Shown here one piece after another: positions 1 to 8,994 of a stretch of DNA of 64,000 nt (positions are counted from its first letter, which is position 1; every line of letters starts with the position of its first letter). Position numbers and translations under genes: made by a program. The stretch is from Paraburkholderia silvatlantica (lineage in GTDB: Bacteria; Pseudomonadota; Gammaproteobacteria; Burkholderiales; Burkholderiaceae), in assembly GCF_003096715.1 (NCBI RefSeq), contig NZ_QEOL01000031.1, positions 41,810-105,809 of the forward strand, read 5' to 3'. The notes beneath the pieces were generated by a model. That model did no database searches. It was given only the letters and a program-made list of their open reading frames with translations, and was not told where the DNA came from.

Positions 1-165
1 CGGCGTCATGACCCAAGTCACATAATCCCCATCTTGCGGGGGAAATACTTTCCTGCGGCAAGCGGTGCTATCTTCGGAACTGGATGGCGATCTACGTGCG
101 CGAGGCCGGTGTTGGCGCGCCCCTCTCGTAACGCGCGCCTGATCCGCAATGTCCCCGGGTTCACC

Positions 166-1722
166 ATGACAACGCAAACCATCCGCTTCCTCCACCGAGG
201 CGCCGTGCACGAAGTGCGCGATCTGCCTCCCACGCGCACGGTGCTTCAGCACCTGCGCGAGGACCTGCATGCCTGCGGCACCAAGGAAGGCTGCGCGGAG
301 GGCGACTGCGGCGCGTGTACGGTCGTCGTGGGCGAACTCGACGGCCAAGGCCGTCTCGCGCTGAAGGCCATCAACGCCTGCATCCAGTTCCTGCCGACCC
401 TGGACGGCCGCGCGCTCTACACCGTCGAAGACCTGCGCCAGCCGGACGGCGCACTGCACCCGGTCCAGCAGGCGATGGTCGATTGCCACGGCTCGCAGTG
501 CGGCTTCTGCACGCCGGGCTTCGTCATGTCGTTGTGGGCGCTCTACGAGAACCAGCCTGCCGGCGCGGGCCTGCCGAGCCGCGAGGAAATCAACGAGGCG
601 CTCTCGGGCAACCTGTGCCGCTGCACCGGCTACCGGCCGATCATCGAAGCGGCGCTGCGCATGTTCGACGAAACCTGCCATGCGCGCGTGTCGCTCGATC
701 GCGCTGGCGTCGAGGCGCATTTGCGCGCGCTGCAGCGCACCGGCACCTTCGAATATCGCGGCCCCGACGTGCGAGGCGCCGCGCACGGCGAAAGCACGTT
801 CTACGCGCCGCGCACGCTCGCCGCCTTCGCGGCGCTGCGTGCCGCGCATCCTGACGCGCGCGTGCTAGCGGGCGGCACCGACATCGGCCTGTGGGTCACG
901 AAGCAGTTCCGCGACCTCGGCGACCTCATCTATACCGGCAACGTGGCGGAACTGACGACCGTTTCGCGCGACGCCCAGACGCTCACGATCGGCGCGGCCG
1001 TCCCGCTCGAAGAGGCCTACGCCGCACTCGCCGCCGATTACCCCGAACTCGCGGAACTGTGGGCGCGCTTCGCCTCGCTGCCCATTCGCAACGCGGGCAC
1101 GCTCGGCGGCAACGTCGCGAACGGCTCGCCGATCGGCGACTCGATGCCCGCGCTGCTCGCGCTCGACGCCACGCTCGTGCTGCGCCGTGCGGCGCGCGTG
1201 CGCACACTGCCGCTCGAGGCCTTCTACACGGGCTACCAGAAGAACGCGCTCGAAGCGGGCGAATTCGTCGAGGCGGTCCGCGTGCCGCGCCCCGCGCCGA
1301 CACTGCGCTTTCGCACCTACAAGGTGTCGAAGCGCTACGACCAGGACATCTCGGCAGTGTGCGCCGCGTTTGCGCTCGACGTGCGCGAGGACGGCACACT
1401 CGCGAGCGCGCGTATTGCCTACGGCGGCATGGCCGCGATCCCGCAGCGCGCCGCGCTTGCCGAAGCCGCGCTCGCCGGCGCGCGTTGGGACGAGACGGGC
1501 GCACTGCACGCGATGGATGCGCTCGCCACCGACTATCGGCCGCTCACGGACATGCGCGCGAGCGGCGCCTATCGGCTGAAGGTCGCGCGCAATCTGCTGT
1601 GGCGCTGCTGGCTCGAAACGCGCGACGAGGCCCCGCTCGCGTTGTGCGACGTCAACGCGTTCGCTTTCGCCGAAGATGACGACGATGGCCAGGGCTGCGC
1701 AGCCGCCGGAGTCGCGCCATGA
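166..1722 (+). CDS. xdhA: Xanthine dehydrogenase small subunit (2Fe-2S / FAD)
   Basis: Electron-transfer subunit of xanthine dehydrogenase, which oxidises hypoxanthine to xanthine and urate in the cytoplasm. From the ATG at 166 the protein is 518 residues. The N-terminal plant-type 2Fe-2S domain shows C37, C43, C48, C51 and C72; the second, helical 2Fe-2S domain shows C112, C115, C151 and C153 (GFCTPG and CRCTGY). The FAD-binding domain follows (AGGTDIG near residue 238, then the RNAGTLGGNVANGSP loop) with a CO-dehydrogenase-type C-terminal domain. The reading frame stays open upstream to a TTG at 34, but homologues begin at about MTTQTIRFL, so 166 is preferred. The stop overlaps the xdhB start (ATGA), which implies translational coupling. 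The domain order is typical of bacterial two-subunit enzymes. Confidence 0.93.
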   Translation: MTTQTIRFLHRGAVHEVRDLPPTRTVLQHLREDLHACGTKEGCAEGDCGACTVVVGELDGQGRLALKAINACIQFLPTLDGRALYTVEDLRQPDGALHPVQQAMVDCHGSQCGFCTPGFVMSLWALYENQPAGAGLPSREEINEALSGNLCRCTGYRPIIEAALRMFDETCHARVSLDRAGVEAHLRALQRTGTFEYRGPDVRGAAHGESTFYAPRTLAAFAALRAAHPDARVLAGGTDIGLWVTKQFRDLGDLIYTGNVAELTTVSRDAQTLTIGAAVPLEEAYAALAADYPELAELWARFASLPIRNAGTLGGNVANGSPIGDSMPALLALDATLVLRRAARVRTLPLEAFYTGYQKNALEAGEFVEAVRVPRPAPTLRFRTYKVSKRYDQDISAVCAAFALDVREDGTLASARIAYGGMAAIPQRAALAEAALAGARWDETGALHAMDALATDYRPLTDMRASGAYRLKVARNLLWRCWLETRDEAPLALCDVNAFAFAEDDDDGQGCAAAGVAP

Positions 1723-4097
1723 ACGATCAAGCCGAAGCGCTCGTCATGCGCCAGCCGCCAGAGACCTTGCACGAGCGCGCGCTCGGCGCAGCGCTGCCGC
1801 ACGAATCCGCCGACGCGCACGTCAGCGGCGAGGCGCGCTACACCGACGACATCCCCGAACTGCACGGCACCGTGCACGCGGCGCTCGGCCTGGCGCGCCA
1901 TGCGCACGCGCGCATCGTCGCGCTGGATCTCGAACGCGTGCGCTCGGCGCCGGGCGTGCTTGCGGTGCTGACGGCCGCCGACATCCCCGGCGAGAACGAC
2001 TGCGGCCCGGTCGTGCACGACGACCCGGTGCTCGCGAGCGAGGTCGTGCACTATCTCGGGCAGCCCGTGTTCGCGGTGATCGCCACGAGCCACGAACTCG
2101 CGCGACGCGCCGCGGCGCTCGCCGCGAGCGAAGACGTCGTTCGCTACGCGCCGCTCGAGCCTGTTCTGAGCATCGAGGAGGCGCGCACGCGCCGGCACTA
2201 CGTGCTGCCGCCGCTGCGGCTCGTGCGCGGCGCGCCCGATGCTGCGCTCGCCGCGGCGCCGCATCGCCTGGCGGGCACGTTTGCCGTGGGCGGCCAGGAA
2301 CAGTTCTATCTCGAAGGCCAGGTGGCCTACGCGCTCCCGCAAGAGCAAACGGGCATGCTCGTCTACAGCTCGACGCAGCACCCGAGCGAAATGCAGCAGG
2401 TCGTCGCGCATCTGCTCGGCTGGCCCGCGCATCGCGTCGCCTGCGAATGCCGGCGCATGGGCGGCGGTTTCGGCGGCAAGGAATCGCAGTCGGCGCTGTT
2501 CGCGTGCATCGCCGCGCTCGCGGCGCACACGCTGCAGCGGCCCGTGAAGCTGCGCGCGGATCGCGACGACGACTTCATGATCACCGGCAAGCGCCACGAT
2601 GCGCGCTACACGTATGAGGCGGGCTACGACGACGAAGGACGGCTCCTTGGCGCGCGCGTGGAGATCGCGCTGCGCGCGGGCTACTCCGCCGATCTGTCGG
2701 GCGCCGTCGCCACGCGCGCGGTATGCCATTTCGACAACGCCTACTTTCTGCCGGACGTCGAAATCGTCGCGCTCTGCTGCAAGACGAACACGCAGTCGAA
2801 CACCGCGTTTCGCGGCTTCGGCGGCCCGCAGGGCGCGCTCGTGATGGAGGTGATGCTCGACGAAATCGCCCGGGCGCTGGGCCGCGATCCGCTCGATGTG
2901 CGGCGCGCGAACTACTACGGCATCGGCGAGCGCGACGTCACGCCGTACGGCCAGCGCGTGGAGGACAACGTGCTCGCGCCGCTCACCGACGAACTGCTCG
3001 CGTCGAGCCGCTATCACGAGCGTCGCGCGGCCATCGCCGCGTACAACCGCACGAGCCCCGTGCTCAAGCGCGGCCTGGCGCTCACGCCGGTCAAGTTCGG
3101 CATCTCGTTCAACGTGCCGCATCTGAACCAGGCGGGCGCGCTCGTCCATGTGTACCGCGACGGCTCGGTGCTCGTGAACCACGGCGGCACCGAAATGGGC
3201 CAGGGGCTCAACACCAAGGTCGCGCAGGTCGTGGCGGGCACGCTCGGATTGCCGCTCGCACGCGTGCGCGTGAGCGCCGCCGATACCTCGAAGGTCGCCA
3301 ATACTTCGGCCACGGCCGCCTCCACGGGCAGCGACCTCAACGGCAAGGCCGCCGAGGATGCAGCGCTCACGATCCGCGCGCGTCTCGCGGCTTTCGCGGC
3401 CGCACAATACGGCGGCGCGGCCGAAGACGTCGCGTTCGAAGCCGGCCACGTGCGAGCGAACGGCAAGGCGATTGCCTTTGGCGAACTCGTCGAACTCGCG
3501 TACATGAAGCGCGTGCAACTGTGGTCCGACGGCTTCTACGCCACGCCCAAAGTGCATTGGGACGCGCGCACGCTCACCGGTCATCCGTTCTACTACTTCG
3601 CCTATGGCGCGGCCGTGTCCGAAGTGATCGTCGATACGCTCACGGGCGAATGGAAGCTCGTGCGCGCCGATGTGCTGCACGACGCGGGCCAGTCGATCAA
3701 TCCGGCCATCGATCTCGGCCAGGTGGAAGGCGGCTTCATCCAGGGCATGGGCTGGCTCACCACCGAGGAACTCTGGTGGAACCGCGACGGGCGGCTCATG
3801 ACGCATGCGCCTTCGACCTACAAGATTCCGGCGGTGAGCGACACGCCAGAGGCGTTCAACGTGAGGCTCTATCGCAGCGGCGGCAACGACAACGTCGAAC
3901 CGACGGTGTTCCGCTCGAAGGCCGTGGGCGAACCGCCCCTGCTGTTGCCGTTCTCGGTGTTTCTCGCGATTCGCGACGCCGTGGGCGCCGCGGTGCCCGA
4001 GGCGCGCGAGGCCGCGCCGCTGCGTGCGGCCGCGACGCCTGAAGCGATTCTCGATGCGCTGGACGCGCTGCGGGCAAACAGCCGCAAAACGGACTGA
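1719..4097 (+). CDS. xdhB: Xanthine dehydrogenase molybdopterin-binding large subunit
   Basis: Catalytic molybdenum subunit, 792 residues, that hydroxylates purines and passes electrons to XdhA. Molybdenum-cofactor loops are visible: GGGFGGKE, FRGFGGPQG and GGTEMGQG, and the C-terminal KAVGEPPLLL that carries the expected catalytic glutamate. The start ATG overlaps the xdhA stop by 4 nt. Length and motif order match family members, with no disruption. XdhC, encoded next, is the chaperone expected to insert the sulfurated cofactor here. Confidence 0.94.
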   Translation: MNDQAEALVMRQPPETLHERALGAALPHESADAHVSGEARYTDDIPELHGTVHAALGLARHAHARIVALDLERVRSAPGVLAVLTAADIPGENDCGPVVHDDPVLASEVVHYLGQPVFAVIATSHELARRAAALAASEDVVRYAPLEPVLSIEEARTRRHYVLPPLRLVRGAPDAALAAAPHRLAGTFAVGGQEQFYLEGQVAYALPQEQTGMLVYSSTQHPSEMQQVVAHLLGWPAHRVACECRRMGGGFGGKESQSALFACIAALAAHTLQRPVKLRADRDDDFMITGKRHDARYTYEAGYDDEGRLLGARVEIALRAGYSADLSGAVATRAVCHFDNAYFLPDVEIVALCCKTNTQSNTAFRGFGGPQGALVMEVMLDEIARALGRDPLDVRRANYYGIGERDVTPYGQRVEDNVLAPLTDELLASSRYHERRAAIAAYNRTSPVLKRGLALTPVKFGISFNVPHLNQAGALVHVYRDGSVLVNHGGTEMGQGLNTKVAQVVAGTLGLPLARVRVSAADTSKVANTSATAASTGSDLNGKAAEDAALTIRARLAAFAAAQYGGAAEDVAFEAGHVRANGKAIAFGELVELAYMKRVQLWSDGFYATPKVHWDARTLTGHPFYYFAYGAAVSEVIVDTLTGEWKLVRADVLHDAGQSINPAIDLGQVEGGFIQGMGWLTTEELWWNRDGRLMTHAPSTYKIPAVSDTPEAFNVRLYRSGGNDNVEPTVFRSKAVGEPPLLLPFSVFLAIRDAVGAAVPEAREAAPLRAAATPEAILDALDALRANSRKTD

Positions 4098-4215
4098 CCG
4101 CGCGAACCTGCAGGCGCCTCGCCCACTCCAAGCGCGAAGCGCCGCCCGCGCGAAGCCACGAAGATTAACCGGCGACACAGGCAGGTACGTGCCGCCCCGT
4201 AGGGAGAAGCGCCAG

Positions 4216-5274
4216 ATGCAACCCTGGCTTTCCGATCTGCAGCAACTGCTCGCGCACGGCGACGCCGCCGTGCTGGTCACCGTTGCGCGCGTCGAGGGAT
4301 CGGCGCCGCGCGAGGCCGGCACGAAGATGATCGTCACGCGCGAAGCGGCCCGCCACACCATTGGCGGCGGCCATCTCGAATGGAAGGCCATCGAAATCGC
4401 GCGCCAGGTGCTGCGCGACGGCATGCGCACGCCGCACGCGCGGCGCCTCGAGCGTCTCGCACTCGGGCCGAGCCTCGGCCAGTGCTGCGGCGGCGCCGTG
4501 GTGCTCGCGTTCGAGCGCCTCGACGTGGCCGACCTCGGCTGGCTCGCCACGCTCGCGCGCCGCCTCGCGGCAGGCGCGTCGACCGTGCGTAGCGTATCAT
4601 TCCGCTCCTTGCGGAACGGGAGCCCGGAAGGCGTCGGCAGCGCAGCCGATCCGGCCATGCTTTCCGAGCCGGAACCGGGCGTGGAAGCGCCCGACTGCCT
4701 GCTGTGGGAAACGGGCGGCGCGCTGCTCCTCACCGAAACCATCGCGCCGAACGATTTTCCCGTCGTGCTGTTCGGCGCGGGCCATGTGGGCGCGGCGCTC
4801 GTGCGCGTGCTCGGCACGCTGCCCTGCCGCGTACTGTGGGTCGACGAGCGCGACGCGGCGTTTCCGGCTCCCGAGGCGTTCGCATTGCTGAACGCGCCCA
4901 ACGTGGCGATCGACGCCAACGACGCGCCGGACGAAGCCGTCGACACCGCCCCGCCCGGCACGAGCTTCATCGTGATGACGCACGACCATTCGCGCGACCT
5001 CGATCTCGCCGAACGCATCCTGCGCCGCGGCGACTTCGTGTTTTTCGGCATGATCGGCTCGCACACGAAGCGCAAGCAGTTCGAGCACCGGCTCGCCGCG
5101 CGCGGCATCGATCCCATGCAGATCGCGCGCATGAACTGCCCGCTCGGCGTGGACGGTATCGTCGACAAGTCGCCCGAAGTCATCGCCGTCTCGGCCGCCG
5201 CGCAACTGCTGCAGGCGATCGAAGCGGCGAAGCCGGCGAGCGCGGCGCATGCCCCCTCGCCCCATTCCGCGTGA
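4216..5274 (+). CDS. xdhC: Xanthine dehydrogenase accessory protein XdhC
   Basis: Molybdenum-cofactor binding and insertion chaperone for XdhB, 352 residues from ATG 4216. The N-terminal XdhC/CoxI part includes GSAPREAGTKM and a conserved-looking GQCCGG. After a low-complexity linker comes a Rossmann domain with VVLFGAGHVG and the C-terminal GMIGSHTKR. The purine-rich AGGGAGAAG before 4216 is a plausible ribosome-binding site; the frame is open upstream but nothing conserved is seen there. It lies 118 nt after xdhB and 40 nt before the deaminase, so probably in the same operon. Confidence 0.92.
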   Translation: MQPWLSDLQQLLAHGDAAVLVTVARVEGSAPREAGTKMIVTREAARHTIGGGHLEWKAIEIARQVLRDGMRTPHARRLERLALGPSLGQCCGGAVVLAFERLDVADLGWLATLARRLAAGASTVRSVSFRSLRNGSPEGVGSAADPAMLSEPEPGVEAPDCLLWETGGALLLTETIAPNDFPVVLFGAGHVGAALVRVLGTLPCRVLWVDERDAAFPAPEAFALLNAPNVAIDANDAPDEAVDTAPPGTSFIVMTHDHSRDLDLAERILRRGDFVFFGMIGSHTKRKQFEHRLAARGIDPMQIARMNCPLGVDGIVDKSPEVIAVSAAAQLLQAIEAAKPASAAHAPSPHSA

Positions 5275-5314
5275 TGCCGAACACCGAAGAACCCGTAAGC
5301 CAATCGAACCGAAC

Positions 5315-6376
5315 ATGACGATCACGACCACCGCCCACACCGCCGCCAACGCAAAGGCACTCGTCGACAAGGCCGCCAATGCGCCGAAGGCCGAGCTGCA
5401 CATCCATATCGAAGGCTCGCTCGAACCCGAGCTGATCTTCGCGCTCGCCCAGCGCAACGACGTGAAGCTCGCCTACGACTCGATCGACGCGCTGCGCGCC
5501 GCCTACGCGTTCACCGACCTGCAGTCGTTCCTCGACATCTACTACGCGGGCGCGAGCGTGCTGCTCTCGGAGCAGGACTTCTACGACATGACGATGGCGT
5601 ACTGCGAGCGCGCGCTCGCCGACAACGTCGTGCACACCGAAATCTTCTTCGATCCGCAAACGCATACCGAACGCGGCGTGCCGATCGAAACCGTGGTCGC
5701 GGGCATCGACCGTGCGCTTGCCGACGCCGAAAAGCGCGGCCTCACGAGCAAGCTGATCCTGTGCTTCCTGCGCCACCTGAGCGAAGCCGATGCGCTCGCC
5801 ACCTTTGAAGCCGCGCGCCCGCTCTTCGCGCGCCATGCGCGCCTGATCGGCGTGGGCCTCGACTCCTCCGAGCGCGGCCATCCGCCTTCGAAATTCGAGC
5901 GCGTGTTCGAGAAAGCGCGGGCAATGGGGCTGAAGCTCGTCGCGCACGCGGGCGAAGAAGGCCCGCCCTCCTACATCTACGAAGCGCTCGACCTGCTCAA
6001 GGTCGATCGCGTCGATCACGGCGTGCGCAGCATCGAAGACGCGGCGCTCGTCACGCGTCTGGCCGACACGCGCGTGGCGCTCACGGTGTGCCCGCTCTCG
6101 AACACCAAGCTGTGCGTGTTCGACGACATGACGCAGCACACGCTCAAGGCGTTGCTCGACAAGGGCGTCGCAGTGACCGTCAATTCCGACGATCCGGCCT
6201 ACTTCGGCGGCTACGTCAACGAGAACTACCGCGCCATCATCGAGGCGCTCGAGCTCGACGACCACGAGGTGTACACGATCCTGCGCAACGGCTTCGAGGC
6301 TTCGTTCGTGACGCCCGATGAGCGCGCCGCGCTGATTGCGAAGCTCGACGCGAGCTGGAATCGCGCAACGGCTTAA
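5315..6376 (+). CDS. add: Adenosine deaminase family protein (adenosine or adenine deaminase)
   Basis: Zinc-dependent purine deaminase of 353 residues. Zinc and catalytic motifs of the family are present: ELHIHIEGSLEPE (H29 and H31 as ligands), AHAGEEG, VDHGVRS and NSDDPAYFGG. The step VCPLSNTKLCVF resembles, from memory, the bacterial subgroup shown to act on adenine rather than adenosine, so the substrate is uncertain. The gene sits between xdhC and guaD, which supports a role in sending adenine or adenosine to hypoxanthine or inosine and then to xanthine dehydrogenase. The start at 5315 keeps the conserved N-terminus; the frame extends upstream without recognisable sequence. Confidence 0.85.
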   Translation: MTITTTAHTAANAKALVDKAANAPKAELHIHIEGSLEPELIFALAQRNDVKLAYDSIDALRAAYAFTDLQSFLDIYYAGASVLLSEQDFYDMTMAYCERALADNVVHTEIFFDPQTHTERGVPIETVVAGIDRALADAEKRGLTSKLILCFLRHLSEADALATFEAARPLFARHARLIGVGLDSSERGHPPSKFERVFEKARAMGLKLVAHAGEEGPPSYIYEALDLLKVDRVDHGVRSIEDAALVTRLADTRVALTVCPLSNTKLCVFDDMTQHTLKALLDKGVAVTVNSDDPAYFGGYVNENYRAIIEALELDDHEVYTILRNGFEASFVTPDERAALIAKLDASWNRATA

Positions 6377-6578
6377 GGCGTGAACTCAGGCGCAGACTAA
6401 AACGCGGACTCGTCCGCACAGCAGGCCCCAGCCCGGGCTGTCACACGCATCCGGTCCAGCGCGCGAGCGCCGGACCGAGAGCCCGCTCGCGCCCTTCGTG
6501 CCGCGCTTTCAGGAGCGGCACGCGTCATGCGGGGCATGCATTGGACGAATACCTGAATTTATCGGAGACGAAGTTCCC

Positions 6579-7886
6579 ATGACTCAATCGGCTTACCGCG
6601 CAAAACTGTTGACGTTCACCGGCGACCCTGCGCAATCGTCCGACGCCGCTGTCTTTGACGAAGACGGCGTCGTGATCGTCGAAGACGGCCACGTGGTCGC
6701 CTCGGGCGCGTGGTCCGCGCTCAAGTCGCGCGTCGGTGAAAGCGCCACGGTCCACAATCTGCGCGACAAGCTGATCGTGCCGGGCTTCATCGACACGCAC
6801 GTCCACTATCCGCAGACGGACATGATCGCCTCGCCCGCGCCGGGTCTGCTGCCGTGGCTGAACACGTACACCTTCCCGACCGAGCGCGGCTTCGAAAACG
6901 AAGCGGTGGCGCGGGACACGGCGCGCTTTTTCGTCGACGAGCTGCTCGCCTGCGGCACGACCACGGCGCTCGTGTACTGCACGGTGCACAAGCAGTCCGC
7001 CGACGCGCTCTTTACCGCGAGCGAAGCGAAGAACCTGCGCATGGTCGCGGGCAAGGTGCTGATGGACCGCCATTGCCCCGAGTTCCTGCGCGACACGCCG
7101 CAAACGGGCTACGACGACAGCGCCGAGCTGATCGAGCGCTGGCACAACCGCGGGCGCCAGATGTACGCGCTCACGCCGCGCTTCGCGCCCACTTCGACCG
7201 AGGCGCAGCTCGAAGCGTGCGGCGCGCTCGCGAAGGCGCATGGCGACATCTTCATCCAGAGCCACGTGGCCGAGAACCCGGACGAAGTGAAGTGGGTCAA
7301 GGAACTGTTCCCCGGCCATCGCAGCTACCTCGACGTGTACGATCACTACGGACTCCTGCGGAAGCGGGCGGTCTATGGCCACTGCATCTGGCTCGACGAC
7401 GAAGACCGCCGTCGCATGGCGCATACGGGCACGGTCGCCGCGCACTGCCCGACCTCGAACCTGTTCCTCGGCAGCGGCTTGTTCGACTTCGACAAGGCGG
7501 CCGAATCGTCGATGCCCGTGACGCTTGCGACCGACGTGGGCGGCGGCACCTCGTTCTCCATGCTGCAAACGATGAACGAGGCGCACAAGGTCGCGCGCAT
7601 GGGCGGCCACCACCTCACGGCCACGCGCATGTTCTGGCTCGCGACAGCGGGCGCGGCGCAGGCGCTCGATCTCGCCGACAGGATCGGCACGCTCGCGCCC
7701 GGCAGCGAAGCGGACTTCGTCGTGCTCGATGCGCAGGCCACGCCGCTGCTCGCGCGGCGCACGGCGCGCGCGGGGACGCTTGAGGAATTGCTGTTCGCGC
7801 TCGCCCTGCTCGGCGACGACCGCGCCGTGTTCGAGACCTACGCGGCAGGCGAACGCGTGCACAGCCGCGACGGCGCGCGCCGCTGA
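6579..7886 (+). CDS. guaD: Guanine deaminase
   Basis: Amidohydrolase-superfamily enzyme converting guanine to xanthine, 435 residues from ATG 6579. The metal-binding motif is PGFIDTHVHYPQTDM near residue 67. The long conserved tract with SHVAENPDE, the VYGHCIWLDDEDRRRM segment and ATDVGGGTSFSM are characteristic of GuaD. The ribosome-binding site is weak (ATCGGAGACG about 10 nt upstream). It completes the purine cluster by feeding xanthine to XdhABC. A 200-nt gap separates it from the deaminase, so it may have its own promoter. Confidence 0.92.
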   Translation: MTQSAYRAKLLTFTGDPAQSSDAAVFDEDGVVIVEDGHVVASGAWSALKSRVGESATVHNLRDKLIVPGFIDTHVHYPQTDMIASPAPGLLPWLNTYTFPTERGFENEAVARDTARFFVDELLACGTTTALVYCTVHKQSADALFTASEAKNLRMVAGKVLMDRHCPEFLRDTPQTGYDDSAELIERWHNRGRQMYALTPRFAPTSTEAQLEACGALAKAHGDIFIQSHVAENPDEVKWVKELFPGHRSYLDVYDHYGLLRKRAVYGHCIWLDDEDRRRMAHTGTVAAHCPTSNLFLGSGLFDFDKAAESSMPVTLATDVGGGTSFSMLQTMNEAHKVARMGGHHLTATRMFWLATAGAAQALDLADRIGTLAPGSEADFVVLDAQATPLLARRTARAGTLEELLFALALLGDDRAVFETYAAGERVHSRDGARR

Positions 7887-7943
7887 TACCGCGTCCGGCG
7901 GTTCGCGGGCCGCGTGAACCGCTCACTGCGCGACGATACGCGC

Positions 7944-8642
7944 CTATTTCGCCGGCGCGCTCCCCGTCGCGGCCGCACCGCCCTGCCCCGCACCCGCCGG
8001 GGCCGCGGCTGTCTCGTTCGGCGCGCCACCGCTCTTGCCGACCGGGATCCTGACCTCCGTGACCGTGCCGTTGGCCAGCGGGAAATTGCCGAGCGCGCTC
8101 TGCACGAGAAAAGGCATCACGCGCACGAGCGAAGGATCGTCGCCCGAGGTGCGCGCCTGCACGTTATAGACCTCCTTGCCGCTTGCCTTTTCCGTGATGC
8201 GAATGCCGAGCGCATGCGAATACACCGGATAGCTCTGGTTCACGTAGGCAGGCTGATACGGCCCCCACGCGCCCCACGGGTTCCACGGCCCCCAGTACGG
8301 ACCTGGCCAGGGGTTGTAGAACACGGGCTGCGCGACCGTCACCGTGTCGGTGCGGCTGCCGTAAGCGAGACCCACCAGATAGCGCGCGTGCGGCTCGGCC
8401 ACGAGGTGAAACGCGTGCATGGCGAGCCCGTTGGCGACGAACTGCTCGTAGGTGCTCTGCTCGATGCTCTGGTTCTGCTCGGGGCTGCGTGTGAACGCGA
8501 AGGTGCGCGCGGCGTCGCTGCCTCCTTCCCACGCGGAAAAGGCGGTCACCTGGCTCGTCACGTACGTCGTGCAGCCGGAAAGCGTGAGGGCGAGCGCCGC
8601 CAGCATCAGGAGGGCGCGGCGGGTCCATCTGTCGTGCATCAT
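7944..8642 (-). CDS. DUF4136-type lipoprotein
   Basis: Probable outer-membrane or periplasmic lipoprotein, 232 residues. The N-terminus is a lipoprotein signal (positively charged start, hydrophobic LLMLAALALTLSG, lipobox ending LSGC at about residue 23). The mature part resembles DUF4136 domains, with the family-like GLAYGSRTDT and a Trp/Pro/Tyr-rich middle (NPWPGPYWGPWNPWG). The C-terminal 30 residues are low-complexity Ala/Gly/Pro. Start ATG 8642 is preceded on the minus strand by AGAAGACC; a second ATG follows directly. It converges with guaD and diverges from pepN. Function unknown. Confidence 0.75.
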   Translation of the reverse strand: MMHDRWTRRALLMLAALALTLSGCTTYVTSQVTAFSAWEGGSDAARTFAFTRSPEQNQSIEQSTYEQFVANGLAMHAFHLVAEPHARYLVGLAYGSRTDTVTVAQPVFYNPWPGPYWGPWNPWGAWGPYQPAYVNQSYPVYSHALGIRITEKASGKEVYNVQARTSGDDPSLVRVMPFLVQSALGNFPLANGTVTEVRIPVGKSGGAPNETAAAPAGAGQGGAAATGSAPAK

Positions 8643-8994
8643 GGTCTTCTCGTAGCAGGGTTGCTTCAGTTGGAAAAGCGCAGCCGTGGGGGCCGCTCTC
8701 TCCGATACGATCTTCGCACCGCGCTTATTCCGTGCGCATTCCGCGCCGGTCGTGTCTTGTTTTGCGCTCCGCTTGCCGTGCGGCAGGGCCTGATCATACT
8801 GACTCGTGGCGCGGCGCGAAAGTTCGGAGGCCGGGCCCCGACGGACAAAGCGGCCCGAGCCTTTGTACAATGGGGCGATCCGCCGCGCTCCCGCGACGGC
8901 TGGCAGCGCCCGACGGGCGCACACGCCGCCGCGGCCGGCCCATTCGATCAACACCGAGCGATCCACACCGATCCGACACGCCCCTATCCAGACC
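8643..8994. promoter_or_regulatory. Divergent intergenic region, lipoprotein / pepN
   Basis: 352 nt between two divergent genes, so promoters for both are expected. TACAAT at 8866-8871 is a possible -10 for pepN, but I see no good -35 at the right distance. The reading frames crossing this stretch are not credible genes. Confidence 0.35.

Noticed and set aside
1569..5303. A 1244-residue open frame on the minus strand opposite xdhA-xdhC
   Set aside because: It mirrors the codon phase of well-identified + strand genes in high-GC DNA, and its translation is low-complexity Arg/Ala/His-rich with no family motif.
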